Shown here one piece after another: positions 36,101-42,856 of a stretch of 44,812 nucleotides of DNA; position 1 is the stretch's first letter, and every line of letters starts with the position of its first letter. The stretch comes from Candidatus Omnitrophota bacterium (GTDB lineage Bacteria > Omnitrophota > Gorgyraeia > Gygaellales > Profunditerraquicolaceae). The stretch spans positions 1-44,812 of the forward strand of contig JAQTQJ010000006.1 of the NCBI GenBank assembly GCA_028712255.1. Direction: 5' to 3'. Under the pieces are notes generated by a model. That model ran no database searches, was not told the DNA's origin, and saw only the letters and a program-made list of their open reading frames with translations. The position numbers were made by a program, and so were the translations under genes.

Positions 36101-38399
36101 CATAACACAGATAGAAGAGGGGTTTCGGCAGGAGCTAGATTTCGAGCACGAGGCTAAGAATACGGCGGAGTTAGGGGCGCGAGTTCAGCGAACCGTATTT
36201 AAGAAGATCAAGGAGTTTTCTTTGCGGAAATTATTTGGCGACACTAAATTGGGAGAGGTTCATGGGGATTATGAATTTTATGTTCCGCAGATAATTGAAG
36301 TCATAAACAATTCAGCAATTGTTATGGAATATATTGAGGGTATTAAACTGTCGAATGAAGCACGTATGGCTGAGTCAGGATTTGATCAGAAGGATATTGA
36401 ATTGGCAGTAGCCAACGAATTATTGCGGGAGATTTTCTACGAAGGTTTTTACCACGGCGATCCTCACTTGGGAAATATTCTTGTGCAGAAGGGAAAGAAC
36501 GGTCGAGTTCGCATTGTTTTGATTGATGCGGGAGCTTCTTTTGGACTTAACAAGAGTAATCGGCAGTTGCTGGGAAAGTTAATGGTGGCCGTCCGGGATG
36601 GCCAAAAAGATGTTTTGGAAGATATTGTTCAACGGCTTGGAGGGGTATTAAATGAAGATATCCGAAGCGAACTGACCAAACAGGTATTGGAAGCAAACAT
36701 TAGCGTTGGACAAAAATTGTTGTGGTTCTTTCATATTCTTGAGAAGAATCGCATTGTAATACCTAATGAATTATTAAACATTATGCGTTTTTTTGCAACG
36801 GGCCAGGCTTTGTTTGATCATGGGAACTCTAACTCATTAACAACTCGTGAAACGCAGGAAGATTTTGTTCAAGCTGATCAGTTGAATAATGCTATTAATC
36901 AGGGGCAAGACGAGAATTCAGCTTCTTCATCAACAGTAGGGCAGGCACCCGGAGCTGATTCATCCCCCCAAATCACCCCGCCCTCATTCGGCTCAACCGG
37001 TGAATATGAGGTTATGCAGTCAGTTATATTGGATGCATACACTAAACTTACCTCAGGCCAGATTACTGCGCGGAGAGCAGCTTCGATGATAATAAATGCT
37101 TTAATGAATTTAACTGAGCCAGAGTATATTGTAAATCTTCAAACTGCCATAGATATCTTAAGACAGGCAGGCGATTCTAAATTTGCGCCTATAATAAAGA
37201 TATTAGAAAGCTACGTTGGTAAAACTGACCACGCAGGCCTAGAGGTAGAAATTAAGCTAACCGCAGGCACCAGGGTATACCATAAGTCAATTAACAAGGC
37301 AGGCAAGATAACTAGCTATAGAGATGATATGATAAGCATACTATTTGACGGTGAAAAAAAACCGCGCAACTTTGATAAAAAATATTTGTTACCCAATCTG
37401 GAAATTATTCTGTCCGTAACCAGCAGTCCGGATGATGATTTGGTATTGGTTGATGCTTTGATTAGTGATGATGCAAAATTAGTTGATAAAGCGTTAGCCC
37501 AAATAGATAAACTGGGAATCCCTAGACAAGTTCATCAAATAGTTGAAAAAGCTCTTAGTTTAAGAGGCCTCCGTTTGGAAATAAGAGATGATTTATATTT
37601 GGCAATACAGGTTATAGATGAAAAAGGTAATGTTGTTGGAGAATTGGGTTTAAATACCGGTGCTGATGAATCCGGTAATCCGTTGCTTACTATCCCGGTT
37701 AATTCACTTTACTCAAACGAGCTAAGGGGGAAAAGAATTTTTCCGCTGCTCTACCGATGGATGGTAACAGAACCCGAGTTTATTAGTCGATTTGGTGGAT
37801 GGAAATTTCAAATAAATACTACTACTGAATCAGCGGCTAAATCCTGGCAAAGGAGTGGCTTATCGGAGGTTAGAATAATTCCTTATGGTGATGGTTATTA
37901 TAAGGTAGAGGGTAAATTTCCCGATTGGAAGAATAGTCATTTGATATCATCAGAAAAAGATGGTGCTAATAATTTGATCGTAGATTCTTCATCCGCAACT
38001 GAATTAATAGTGGAATCAGGATCGGCTCCCGGCGGCATCGACTTCCGCTTCCTGCCTATTGTTACTCAGTCTATGGATAGCCTCAAAGCAGGGATAAGGA
38101 ACATGCCCCAAAGCACCCTACAGCGCATCAACCTAACCCAAGAGTGGTCAGACATCGAGCGTCTAGTTAATTCAGGAATTACCCCATCAACAGAACGCCT
38201 CAAGGAGTACCTTGCCGCCAGTTGCTTTAAAGGTAACCTGGATAAGCAAGATACCCAAAGAATACTCTCTTGTATATCAGAGATCCTTAGGATGCAAGAA
38301 GAAACCTGCTGTTTAACCGATCCAACCCTAAAAGACATATTAGTAGTGTTAGGTTCAGGTAGAAGTGGAGAGGAATTAAGGGTAGTATTTAGAAGGTGA
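30135..38399 (+). CDS. Giant secreted multidomain protein with M48-like protease and UbiB/ABC1-like kinase domains
   Basis: A 2754-residue protein with an N-terminal signal peptide (about 1-27, KILSILLCISLLLQQTGFAQ). Residues about 30-420 form an N-terminal module I associate with giant Omnitrophota proteins. A Ser/Thr/Gln linker follows (about 426-452). An M48-like zinc protease comes next: His639-Glu-Ile-Leu-His643, Glu673 and Asp677 in EYQSDLLALWL, and THPQIEERL at 717. A long helical region leads to a UbiB/ABC1-like kinase (about 1870-2230): ATP-site Lys1949 (VAIKVKR), QELDFEHEA, YHGDPHLGNIL with Asp2109 and Asn2114, and Asp2131-Ala-Gly in place of DFG. A linker (about 2239-2287), two unrecognised domains and the tail GGIDFRFLPI end it. 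The ATG at 30135 is preferred over TTG 30087, which lies inside a palindrome. Confidence 0.85.
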   Translation: MKQSKTFKILSILLCISLLLQQTGFAQVANAELNIAGHLQNLHSNIFIEKFRPLHLRSLSYDSLTNNFKLLLDKGDQFKQLQGQSPTGTVPELQSITQGLLNYFFIGLALPNDTFWVNLRPDSPNDIIDPLLAQTEVGKILLEADLELKKDTADATNPSTPQGKDYWNKLYTRAQELYGTQNVTIPTLTRPWIVPDEIIIRESIDSAYVYKATLKVMLEQDYLKDNTTYSFKDDREKQLNEYSAQLLREEIIPNLIKQINNAKRYAPLRQVYYSLILAQWFKARFMSLEQGQTHSVSLRGAAKQQVGDEAISNLINSKNLTNLKSKIPYSVATYFNAYKENFTKGQYNLQEPITTPYGQTIRSYFSGGISSLMSSPQLSEELTRQMGAAGNSSVIPVAQPLTMGNHDLGVKVDSDDTVQIEAQGAGESTPSTTSAVAQTTGVFPNSTDQTQIRGMGPLKDKTQEEIRELVDSGQATVVEQGGQLFAVPRIAGGDGRQDEIRAKTLKTTKAKREKVGKTIPGIPLKSQNEYNRDVDLKEKFLKKQDMVDRFIAPGFEGFEKFQQLYNEVRSVIDRLLIAQGLNPQEFQFFLADTVSPNAYVVNYYNAIVVNLGLIRMLTEYSRANNIDVTQDALAWVLSHEILHIVQNRREIDEGRVDEKKGLVDRHAEDRGKEYQSDLLALWLMDRGGFSVRSAPHVLAGIDHWLRARGERDTVWGTHPQIEERLRKLEHQILTYHWQNQDVPATTLNSVSIVQQRTRFREFQEQVINVTSASGLISLLNQARSIEELHFAMLIGFEVLPDVEKLSQSQVQIVFEQRTREFAGEDDARKVLFEYMKNEIYVMLGWMTEPSLDTFRRLGEQLSVETILRIYELGVPNIFSLSINVDKLQENKRHEQGEAVLSRLRHAVYSLNGQSRASDRFKMYASGFLYGLYTRMINDAKQGTLSLEQARRFLTDLVNMQESQGFFEGYLFTTPLNGMANALSSSRVYRSQMQPEDIQLLLRVYEILGTKVNYVLHADALAKSLYELAQEVPSDAKKELMDWLLRRSDGWNSLRAEFIKLDIKAVFEKGQSIVFQGSRMEYLENLLANENIVRNMQDVLKLFIEAVHKKTNNISAEDLVVMHQKVFLKLKQEHINDDLGIFRDLWFMARENTQMFAGDVFERVLSENIPTELRSLLERTRRELRPVFYIIALGAIPSGEDLRDFIFGALQVREREDDDFFSNVQIKQMINSLPVRRGTPNEVLTSVEERYQSLEPEDRPRVHELWNRINPKRRIENVNDNEFGLIKALLEHYRKSIGQVLSEKDSTPEQQEEAFGKYAAPFYLQALFVELGYGIRLKEDDVRFGSSAWQVFAGDIARKGVLEESDYEKLAAKQRPRNAVRFMKEEVSFDDFMRLFDFIALLPANYEEAVDTVVRGIPPSVFRNFVLHVLFVNRVLINQTGYTGDNNAIFDIKRMEKHIAGLSAVERANVLSAIAAIMPHFVHDEVMEESNKITVAAYWRDRYSKNAPKLDEAAIRRDHDQEIGNYNDMMYSVPGGPVAQLYIFVSRLADSEIQAAVESVELSLAAKREIIEKYYFQSSSARDRWIKAAIQSEGRNKSVEEIEKLLGMINSRELRDNLALSAFDQYRTEHSEEFGNLSDVLEKIKRFFPEASLIRDDVLSETAQFLAKTPEQYEKVRALYLDPFKKTKDLDLKETARTAMNADAFRAWTKNRSPAEKSHFLLWLMGITDEKPFFLVDFEYNFHVNADSMREDFGRRQSKYYPLAGQSSQREALEPFLYGEKGIFNDSKAMSNLLEGMFNFLIKDGPNKSILKKVFDKVFEKADQSRREEIFMALVWTLSLQRGELSNQQNIELDRQEARAVRMFLESLGLVGRQLAQVLARSLWVTQIMRDELSLVQDSAARMDKGVVFDMLEKFGLSGQFESIEEPLGSAKIAGVYRAKMRDGRVVAIKVKRAEVDKTIEADMKFLRDVFDGDLRLAFMAEGIVIPDNFITQIEEGFRQELDFEHEAKNTAELGARVQRTVFKKIKEFSLRKLFGDTKLGEVHGDYEFYVPQIIEVINNSAIVMEYIEGIKLSNEARMAESGFDQKDIELAVANELLREIFYEGFYHGDPHLGNILVQKGKNGRVRIVLIDAGASFGLNKSNRQLLGKLMVAVRDGQKDVLEDIVQRLGGVLNEDIRSELTKQVLEANISVGQKLLWFFHILEKNRIVIPNELLNIMRFFATGQALFDHGNSNSLTTRETQEDFVQADQLNNAINQGQDENSASSSTVGQAPGADSSPQITPPSFGSTGEYEVMQSVILDAYTKLTSGQITARRAASMIINALMNLTEPEYIVNLQTAIDILRQAGDSKFAPIIKILESYVGKTDHAGLEVEIKLTAGTRVYHKSINKAGKITSYRDDMISILFDGEKKPRNFDKKYLLPNLEIILSVTSSPDDDLVLVDALISDDAKLVDKALAQIDKLGIPRQVHQIVEKALSLRGLRLEIRDDLYLAIQVIDEKGNVVGELGLNTGADESGNPLLTIPVNSLYSNELRGKRIFPLLYRWMVTEPEFISRFGGWKFQINTTTESAAKSWQRSGLSEVRIIPYGDGYYKVEGKFPDWKNSHLISSEKDGANNLIVDSSSATELIVESGSAPGGIDFRFLPIVTQSMDSLKAGIRNMPQSTLQRINLTQEWSDIERLVNSGITPSTERLKEYLAASCFKGNLDKQDTQRILSCISEILRMQEETCCLTDPTLKDILVVLGSGRSGEELRVVFRR
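30376..30410. repeat. In-frame palindrome within the giant gene (GGGACAGTCCC type)
   Basis: TTCAGGGACAGTCCCC, TAC and GGGGACAGTCCCTGAA form a 35-base near-perfect palindrome that is read through in frame as LQGQSPTGTVPELQ. It interrupts the N-terminal module. Confidence 0.75.
31020..31069. repeat. In-frame GTCATTGCGAGG-type repeat within the giant gene
   Basis: GTGTCATTGCGAGGAG at the left and GACGAAGCAATCTC at the right are the ends of the intergenic repeat seen at 12894. The segment is translated in frame as VSLRGAAKQQVGDEAISN. Confidence 0.75.
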
Positions 38400-38424
38400 C
38401 AGTCACAAAAAGCGTGACAGTCAC
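38396..38424. repeat. Inverted repeat GTGACAGTCAC...GTGACAGTCAC
   Basis: Two GTGACAGTCAC units flank AAAAAGC. The unit is the exact reverse complement of 17452-17480. It overlaps the stop codon of the giant gene. Confidence 0.85.
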
Positions 38425-38433
38425 CTTTATGTT

Positions 38434-38541
38434 GGATTCCCCAGACTATTGACACAGTCTGTTCGCGGGAATGACGGGATTAGTAATGGGATTGTTTTGT
38501 CGTCCGCCACTGAATCAATGGCGGACTCTTCACAATGACAC
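38434..38541. repeat. Cluster of repeat fragments after the giant gene
   Basis: 38434-38476 resembles the GGATTCCCC...GGGAATGAC repeat also seen at 17421 and 19632. 38501-38525 is the GTCCGCCACT...ATGGCGGAC hairpin also present at 17161-17186, followed by CACAATGACAC. No gene is visible in 38400-38700. Confidence 0.65.
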
Positions 38542-38572
38542 GATAGAGTAATGTTTCACTATGACATAGATT

Positions 38573-38636
38573 AAAAAGGGTGCTTTCCTTTAAAGCCTAC
38601 CGGCATAAAGGTTCCTCCAAAAAAGCGCCCTTTTTT
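38573..38636 (+). terminator. Probable terminator between the giant gene and the propeller gene
   Basis: Outer arms AAAAAGGGTGCTTT and AAAAGCGCCCTTTTTT pair, with a second inner stem (CCTTTA/TAAAGG) and a T-run after the stem. This gives a structured rho-independent terminator. The inner loop makes it longer than a simple one. Confidence 0.6.
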
Positions 38637-38661
38637 ATTTGTAAAAATAATTAGTTAGATT

Positions 38662-38701
38662 TTTTGCCGCCTTACGTCAATTGCCTTAGGAGGTGGCAAA
38701 A
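38662..38701 (+). promoter_or_regulatory. Hairpin that may mask the ribosome site of the propeller gene
   Basis: TTTTGCCGCCT (38662-38672) is complementary at 10 of 11 positions to AGGTGGCAAAA (38691-38701), with the remaining pair G-U. The 3' arm contains part of the ribosome site AGGAGGT (38688-38694) and reaches the A of the start codon. Folding would hide the start. Confidence 0.5.
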
Positions 38702-40269
38702 TGTATAGGATAGTTATTGGTTTTGCAATGATTTGGGTATGTTTTTTGGTTGCTAATCTTAGGGCGCAGGAATTGAATTGGCAGGATATAAGTTGTGGAA
38801 ACCATAATGCAGGGGTAATTTTAGTCAATCAAGCTGACAATAACACTATCTTTATAGGGATTCCTGGAAGTATATTAAAAAGCGAGGATGCGGGAAAAAG
38901 CTGGCGCAGCGTATTGACGTTAAGAGGAGCAATGCGTAACATCAATTGTTTATCGGTAAATTCGATTAATTACAACTGTGTTTACGCAGCTACCGATAAT
39001 GGTTTATACCGAAGTAATAATTTGGGCGACCGCTGGGAAAGAATCTTTCAGGGCAAAAATAACTTAGAGAAGCAATGCACAAGCATTATTGGCACATTGA
39101 ATACGTTATTTGTTGGGACAAAAGCCGGGCTTTTTATCAGCAGGGATAACGGACGCAGTTGGAATAAAGAAAGGGGTGAAATTGATAAGAACGCTATACT
39201 CAACATTGATTTTGTTTCTAAGAAAGATATGATTATTTATCTAGCCGCAGTAAATGGGATATTTAAATCTTTAGATAGTGGCAGGAGTTGGGAAAGGATT
39301 TTCTCAAGTTATTCCCGCGAAAACAACAAAGTTGGTTCTGTTGATCAAGATGTGGATGTGCCTGAGAATTCTTCTGATATTCGTTTTGTAAAGGCTGGTA
39401 TTAATAATATAAACTTGGTATATTTATCTAGCGCAAAAGGGGTTTATAAAAGTTTGGACCAAGGCAGGAACTGGCAAAAGTTACCCGAATATGGCCTGTT
39501 AAACCGGGATGTCAAAGTAGTTTGCTTATCGGATAATTCTCAAGTTTTGGCACTTAGCGAATCAGGAATTTTTCTTTATGGCGATGAGCGCTGGGCGGAG
39601 GTTTCTTTTGGTTTACTGGCAGGAAAACTAAAATCTTTTGCGTTGGATGATAAAGGAAATATTTACGCAGCAGGAGAAAGAGGGGTATTTAATGCCAAGA
39701 TGAGTAACCATGTAAATTTTGGCACGCAGGTTTTTTTACAGGAATACCTTAAGAATGAGCCCAAAATTAAAGAAGTACAGGATGCGGCAATAAAATACGC
39801 CGAAGTGAGCCCGGAAAAAATATCCCAATGGAGAAAAAAAGCGGCCAAGAAAGCTTTATTGCCGCAGGTAAACGTAGGAGTGGACCGGAATTCAACTGAT
39901 TTATGGCACTGGGAAGGCGGCTCAACCACTAGAAGCGACGACGATACACTACGCAGAGGCCGCGATGCCGTTGATTGGGATGTTTCATTAAGCTGGGATT
40001 TAAGCAATGTAGTTTGGAATGACGCTCAAACTAGTATTGACGTGCGTTCAAAGCTTATGGTGGAACTGCGTAATGATATTTTAGACCAGGTAAATAAGCT
40101 CTATTTTGAGCGCTTAAGGGTAAAATCAGAGTTGGATAATCTAGCTATTGAAGATAGGAGCAAAAGATTTGATAAGCAGTTAAAACTTCAGGAGTTGACC
40201 GCTTCACTTGATTCCCTTACAGCCGGGTATTACTCAGAGCAGCTTCGAAAACTGGCGACTCAAGTATAA
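38701..40269 (+). CDS. Secreted Asp-box beta-propeller protein with outer-membrane-protein-like C-terminus
   Basis: A 522-residue protein with a signal peptide (about 1-22, ending LRAQ). Residues about 25-340 contain at least five Asp-box (BNR/Ycf48-like) repeats, such as LKSEDAGKSW, YRSNNLGDRW, FISRDNGRSW, FKSLDSGRSW and YKSLDQGRNW, so a beta-propeller is expected. Residues about 355-522 are different. They contain SPEKISQWRKKAAKKALLPQ, a strand-like segment (VDWDVSLSWDLSNVVWND) and long helices (LRNDILDQVNKLYFERLRVK), resembling outer-membrane channel proteins. A surface or envelope role is likely, but the function is unknown. A hairpin covers its ribosome site. Confidence 0.75.
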   Translation: MYRIVIGFAMIWVCFLVANLRAQELNWQDISCGNHNAGVILVNQADNNTIFIGIPGSILKSEDAGKSWRSVLTLRGAMRNINCLSVNSINYNCVYAATDNGLYRSNNLGDRWERIFQGKNNLEKQCTSIIGTLNTLFVGTKAGLFISRDNGRSWNKERGEIDKNAILNIDFVSKKDMIIYLAAVNGIFKSLDSGRSWERIFSSYSRENNKVGSVDQDVDVPENSSDIRFVKAGINNINLVYLSSAKGVYKSLDQGRNWQKLPEYGLLNRDVKVVCLSDNSQVLALSESGIFLYGDERWAEVSFGLLAGKLKSFALDDKGNIYAAGERGVFNAKMSNHVNFGTQVFLQEYLKNEPKIKEVQDAAIKYAEVSPEKISQWRKKAAKKALLPQVNVGVDRNSTDLWHWEGGSTTRSDDDTLRRGRDAVDWDVSLSWDLSNVVWNDAQTSIDVRSKLMVELRNDILDQVNKLYFERLRVKSELDNLAIEDRSKRFDKQLKLQELTASLDSLTAGYYSEQLRKLATQV

Positions 40270-40337
40270 GAAAATAATGGGACCGTTTCTATTTTTACCT
40301 GTTTTGAGCTGAAAAATAGAAACGGTCCCATTATTTC
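40270..40337. repeat. Palindromic element, GGGACCGTTTCT type
   Basis: Long complementary arms (ATAATGGGACCGTTTCTATT and its complement) flank a loop of about 14 bases. It starts on the base after the stop codon of the propeller gene. Confidence 0.88.
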
Positions 40338-40440
40338 AAAAATGGCTGTCCCCAATTTTTCTTGCAATTATCTTATCTTTATGATAATTTAAATAAACCT
40401 GCCAATATTATTAACCCTATTAATGTAAAGGATTAAGGTT

Positions 40441-40761
40441 ATGAGTACGCAACATTTTACGGATACAAATTTTAAAAAAGAGGTTTTGGAATCTGAAATA
40501 CCGGTTTTAGTGGATTTTTGGGCTGCTTGGTGTTCTCCTTGTAAGCAAATCGCTCCAATCATTGATGAGTTAGCTAAAGAGTATGCGGGAAAGATTAAAA
40601 TTGGTAAAGTTGATGTTGATAACAATTCTAAGATTCCTACCCAGTACGGGATAATGTCAATACCGACGATAATATTTTTTAAACAAGGTAAAGTTATGGG
40701 CCAGCTTGTCGGAGTAGCCAGTAAGTCTGATCTGAAGCGCAAGATCGAAGAAAACCTTTAA
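40441..40761 (+). CDS. trxA: Thioredoxin
   Basis: A 106-residue thioredoxin with active site WCSPCK (Cys31, Cys34); the usual motif is WCGPCK, and Ser at this place may shift its redox potential. VDFWAAWC and the cis-proline segment SIPTIIFF are present. It has no signal peptide and is cytoplasmic. It could supply electrons to the APS reductase at 5182, which belongs to the thioredoxin-dependent class. The next gene, 75 bases on, belongs to the acetate pathway. Confidence 0.95.
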   Translation: MSTQHFTDTNFKKEVLESEIPVLVDFWAAWCSPCKQIAPIIDELAKEYAGKIKIGKVDVDNNSKIPTQYGIMSIPTIIFFKQGKVMGQLVGVASKSDLKRKIEENL

Positions 40762-40765
40762 TGTG

Positions 40766-40837
40766 TCCCGCACCTTCTTTATATCTAAAGTTTGAAGGTG
40801 TAGGGCTTAATGAATAAATAAAAGAAAAGGTGTGGGA
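40766..40837 (+). promoter_or_regulatory. Alternative-hairpin leader ahead of the Pta regulatory gene
   Basis: TCCCGCACCTT (40766-40776) can pair with the nearby GAAGGTGTAGGG (40794-40805) or with AAGGTGTGGGA (40827-40837), which covers the ribosome site and touches the ATG at 40837. The two pairings exclude one another. This could regulate translation; no known riboswitch class is recognised. Confidence 0.4.
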
Positions 40838-41925
40838 TGCGAAAAATTTTTATTGCCGCTACTAAGCAAAATGACGGCAAGACTACGGTTTCTTTAGGGA
40901 TAATTAGGAATCTGCAGGAAAAATTTGGCAAGGTAGGTTTTATTAAGCCTATCGGCCAGCGCTATCTTGAAGAAGAGGGTTTAAAGATTGATGAAGATTC
41001 TATTCTTATCGAGGAGGTTTGTGGGATAAAATCCGGGCTTAAGGATATGAGCCCGATTGCGGTAGAAAAAGGTTTTACCGAAAAATACATAGCCAAGCCC
41101 GATAAAAAGAATATCTCTAGCCAAATTCAAGAGTCTTTCCGCAGGGTCTCTAAAAATCAGGAGTTGGTTGTAATTGAGGGTACTGGCCATGCCGGTGTGG
41201 GCTCGGTATTTGACCATTCTAATGCAACAGTTGCGAAGCTTCTAGGTTCAAAAGTAATTATTATTTCTTCAGGCGGTGTTGGTAGGCCGATAGATGAAGT
41301 TATTTTAAATAAGGCCCTTTTTGAAAAAGAAGGAGTTAAAGTTTTGGGAGTAATTGTAAATAAAGTCCTGCCGACTAAATTTGACAAAATTAACCGGTTA
41401 GTAAGAAAAGGATTGGAAAGAAAAGGGGTTGATGTTTTAGGTGTATTGCCTTATGATCCTATGCTTGCCCGGCCGACAATTGAGCAGATTTTAGAAGAAA
41501 CGGATTTTGAGGTTATTTGTGGTAAAGAATACCTGGAGCGGTCAGTTTCAAAGGTAATTGTTGCGGCAATGGAGCCGCGCGATGCCGCACGTTACATCAC
41601 CGAAGATAGCCTAATGATTACTCCAGGCGACCGGCAGGATATGATTACTATTGCCTTGAACTGTTTCCGTGATTTAGTTAATAAAAAGCTAAAAATCTGC
41701 GGAATAGTTTTAACGTGTGGTATTACTCCGGATGAGCCGACTATGAATCTTTTGTCCAAAGCCCAGATTCCGGTTTTATTAGCCAAATCCGATACTTATG
41801 ATGTGGCTACTTGCGTACATGATTTAACGGTGAAGATCAGGAGTTGTGATACTGAGAAGATTAATGCCGTAGTGAAATTAATTAAGGAAAATGTGGACTT
41901 TAATAAAATTCTAAAGGGGATCTAA
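40837..41925 (+). CDS. Pta-type N-terminal regulatory protein (P-loop BioD-like plus DRTGG domain)
   Basis: A 362-residue protein equivalent to the N-terminal regulatory part of long phosphotransacetylases. Residues about 1-210 form a BioD/CobQ-like P-loop domain (ATKQNDGKTTVSLG, VVIEGTGHAGVGSVF). Residues about 215-330 form a DRTGG domain (AAMEPRDAARYITEDSLMIT). It is followed after one base by a separate catalytic pta gene, so the two halves of the long enzyme are split here. A role in controlling Pta is inferred. Confidence 0.85.
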   Translation: MRKIFIAATKQNDGKTTVSLGIIRNLQEKFGKVGFIKPIGQRYLEEEGLKIDEDSILIEEVCGIKSGLKDMSPIAVEKGFTEKYIAKPDKKNISSQIQESFRRVSKNQELVVIEGTGHAGVGSVFDHSNATVAKLLGSKVIIISSGGVGRPIDEVILNKALFEKEGVKVLGVIVNKVLPTKFDKINRLVRKGLERKGVDVLGVLPYDPMLARPTIEQILEETDFEVICGKEYLERSVSKVIVAAMEPRDAARYITEDSLMITPGDRQDMITIALNCFRDLVNKKLKICGIVLTCGITPDEPTMNLLSKAQIPVLLAKSDTYDVATCVHDLTVKIRSCDTEKINAVVKLIKENVDFNKILKGI

Positions 41926-41926
41926 G

Positions 41927-42856
41927 ATGGATGCAATTAGCAGGATTCACAAGCAAGCACAGAAAAAAATTAAAAAAATAGTTTTACCGGAGTATGATGA
42001 TAAGCGAACGATTGAAGCTGCGCGTATTGTTCAGCAGGAGGCACTGGCCGTTCCTTTAGTTTTAACTCCGGATGTGATTGATAAGAATGAATTAGAGCGT
42101 TATATTCAGGAGTATTATCAATTATATCAATCAAAGGATATAGATTTAGCTACAGTAAGGAATCTTTTTTCCGATAATCTCTATTATGCGGCAATGATGA
42201 CCCGAGAGGGTAAGGCTGATGGTTTAGTTGCTGGGGCAATTCATACTACTGCGGATATCGCGCGTGCTTGTATCCGTTGCGTTGGTTTAGATGAACGTTT
42301 TACCATTGCTTCAAGTTGTTTCATTATGGATGTACCAAATTGTCAGTATGGGGATAATGGGACATTTATTTTTGCCGACTGCGGAGTGATTCCTGATCCT
42401 AATGCGCGCCAGTTATCTTGTATTGCATTAACTGCTGCTGAATTAGCCGGAAAAGTTTTAAATCTTACTCCACGTGTAGCGTTTTTAAGTTATTCCACAA
42501 AGGGTTCAGCTAAAACAAAATCCGTGGAAAAAATCACCGAAGCCTTAGTTTTGCTTAAAGAACAATCGCCTAATATATTAGCCGACGGTGAAATGCAGGC
42601 GGATGCTGCCATTGTACCTGAAGTAGCGCAGATAAAATGTCCCGATAGTCCGATTAACGGTAGGGCTAATGTGCTTGTTTTTCCAAATCTTGAAGCTGGC
42701 AATATCGGATACAAACTTGTACAACGTTTGAGCGGTTGCCGTGCAATTGGGCCGCTATTCTTGGGATTAAATAAACCGGCAAGCGATCTATCGCGCGGTT
42801 GTTTTGTTGAAGATATTGTTGATAGTGTAGCGGTGACAGCAATTAGGGCGCAATAA
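41927..42856 (+). CDS. pta: Phosphate acetyltransferase (catalytic)
   Basis: A 309-residue enzyme that interconverts acetyl-CoA and acetyl phosphate. The catalytic-domain signatures are present: KKIVLPEYDDKRTIEAARI, GKADGLVAGAIHTTADIAR, and FPNLEAGNIGYKLVQRLSGC. It lacks the N-terminal regulatory part, which is a separate upstream gene. Its stop overlaps the ackA start (TAATG), giving tight coupling. The pair yields ATP from acetyl-CoA by fermentation. Confidence 0.95.
   Translation: MDAISRIHKQAQKKIKKIVLPEYDDKRTIEAARIVQQEALAVPLVLTPDVIDKNELERYIQEYYQLYQSKDIDLATVRNLFSDNLYYAAMMTREGKADGLVAGAIHTTADIARACIRCVGLDERFTIASSCFIMDVPNCQYGDNGTFIFADCGVIPDPNARQLSCIALTAAELAGKVLNLTPRVAFLSYSTKGSAKTKSVEKITEALVLLKEQSPNILADGEMQADAAIVPEVAQIKCPDSPINGRANVLVFPNLEAGNIGYKLVQRLSGCRAIGPLFLGLNKPASDLSRGCFVEDIVDSVAVTAIRAQ

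Noticed and set aside
38581-38620. Partial resemblance of AAAGCCTACCGGCATAAAGG to a cyclic-di-GMP (GEMM) riboswitch
   Set aside because: The other conserved half (GGGCAAACC and GGGACGC segments) is absent, and the sequence is better explained as the loop of a terminator.
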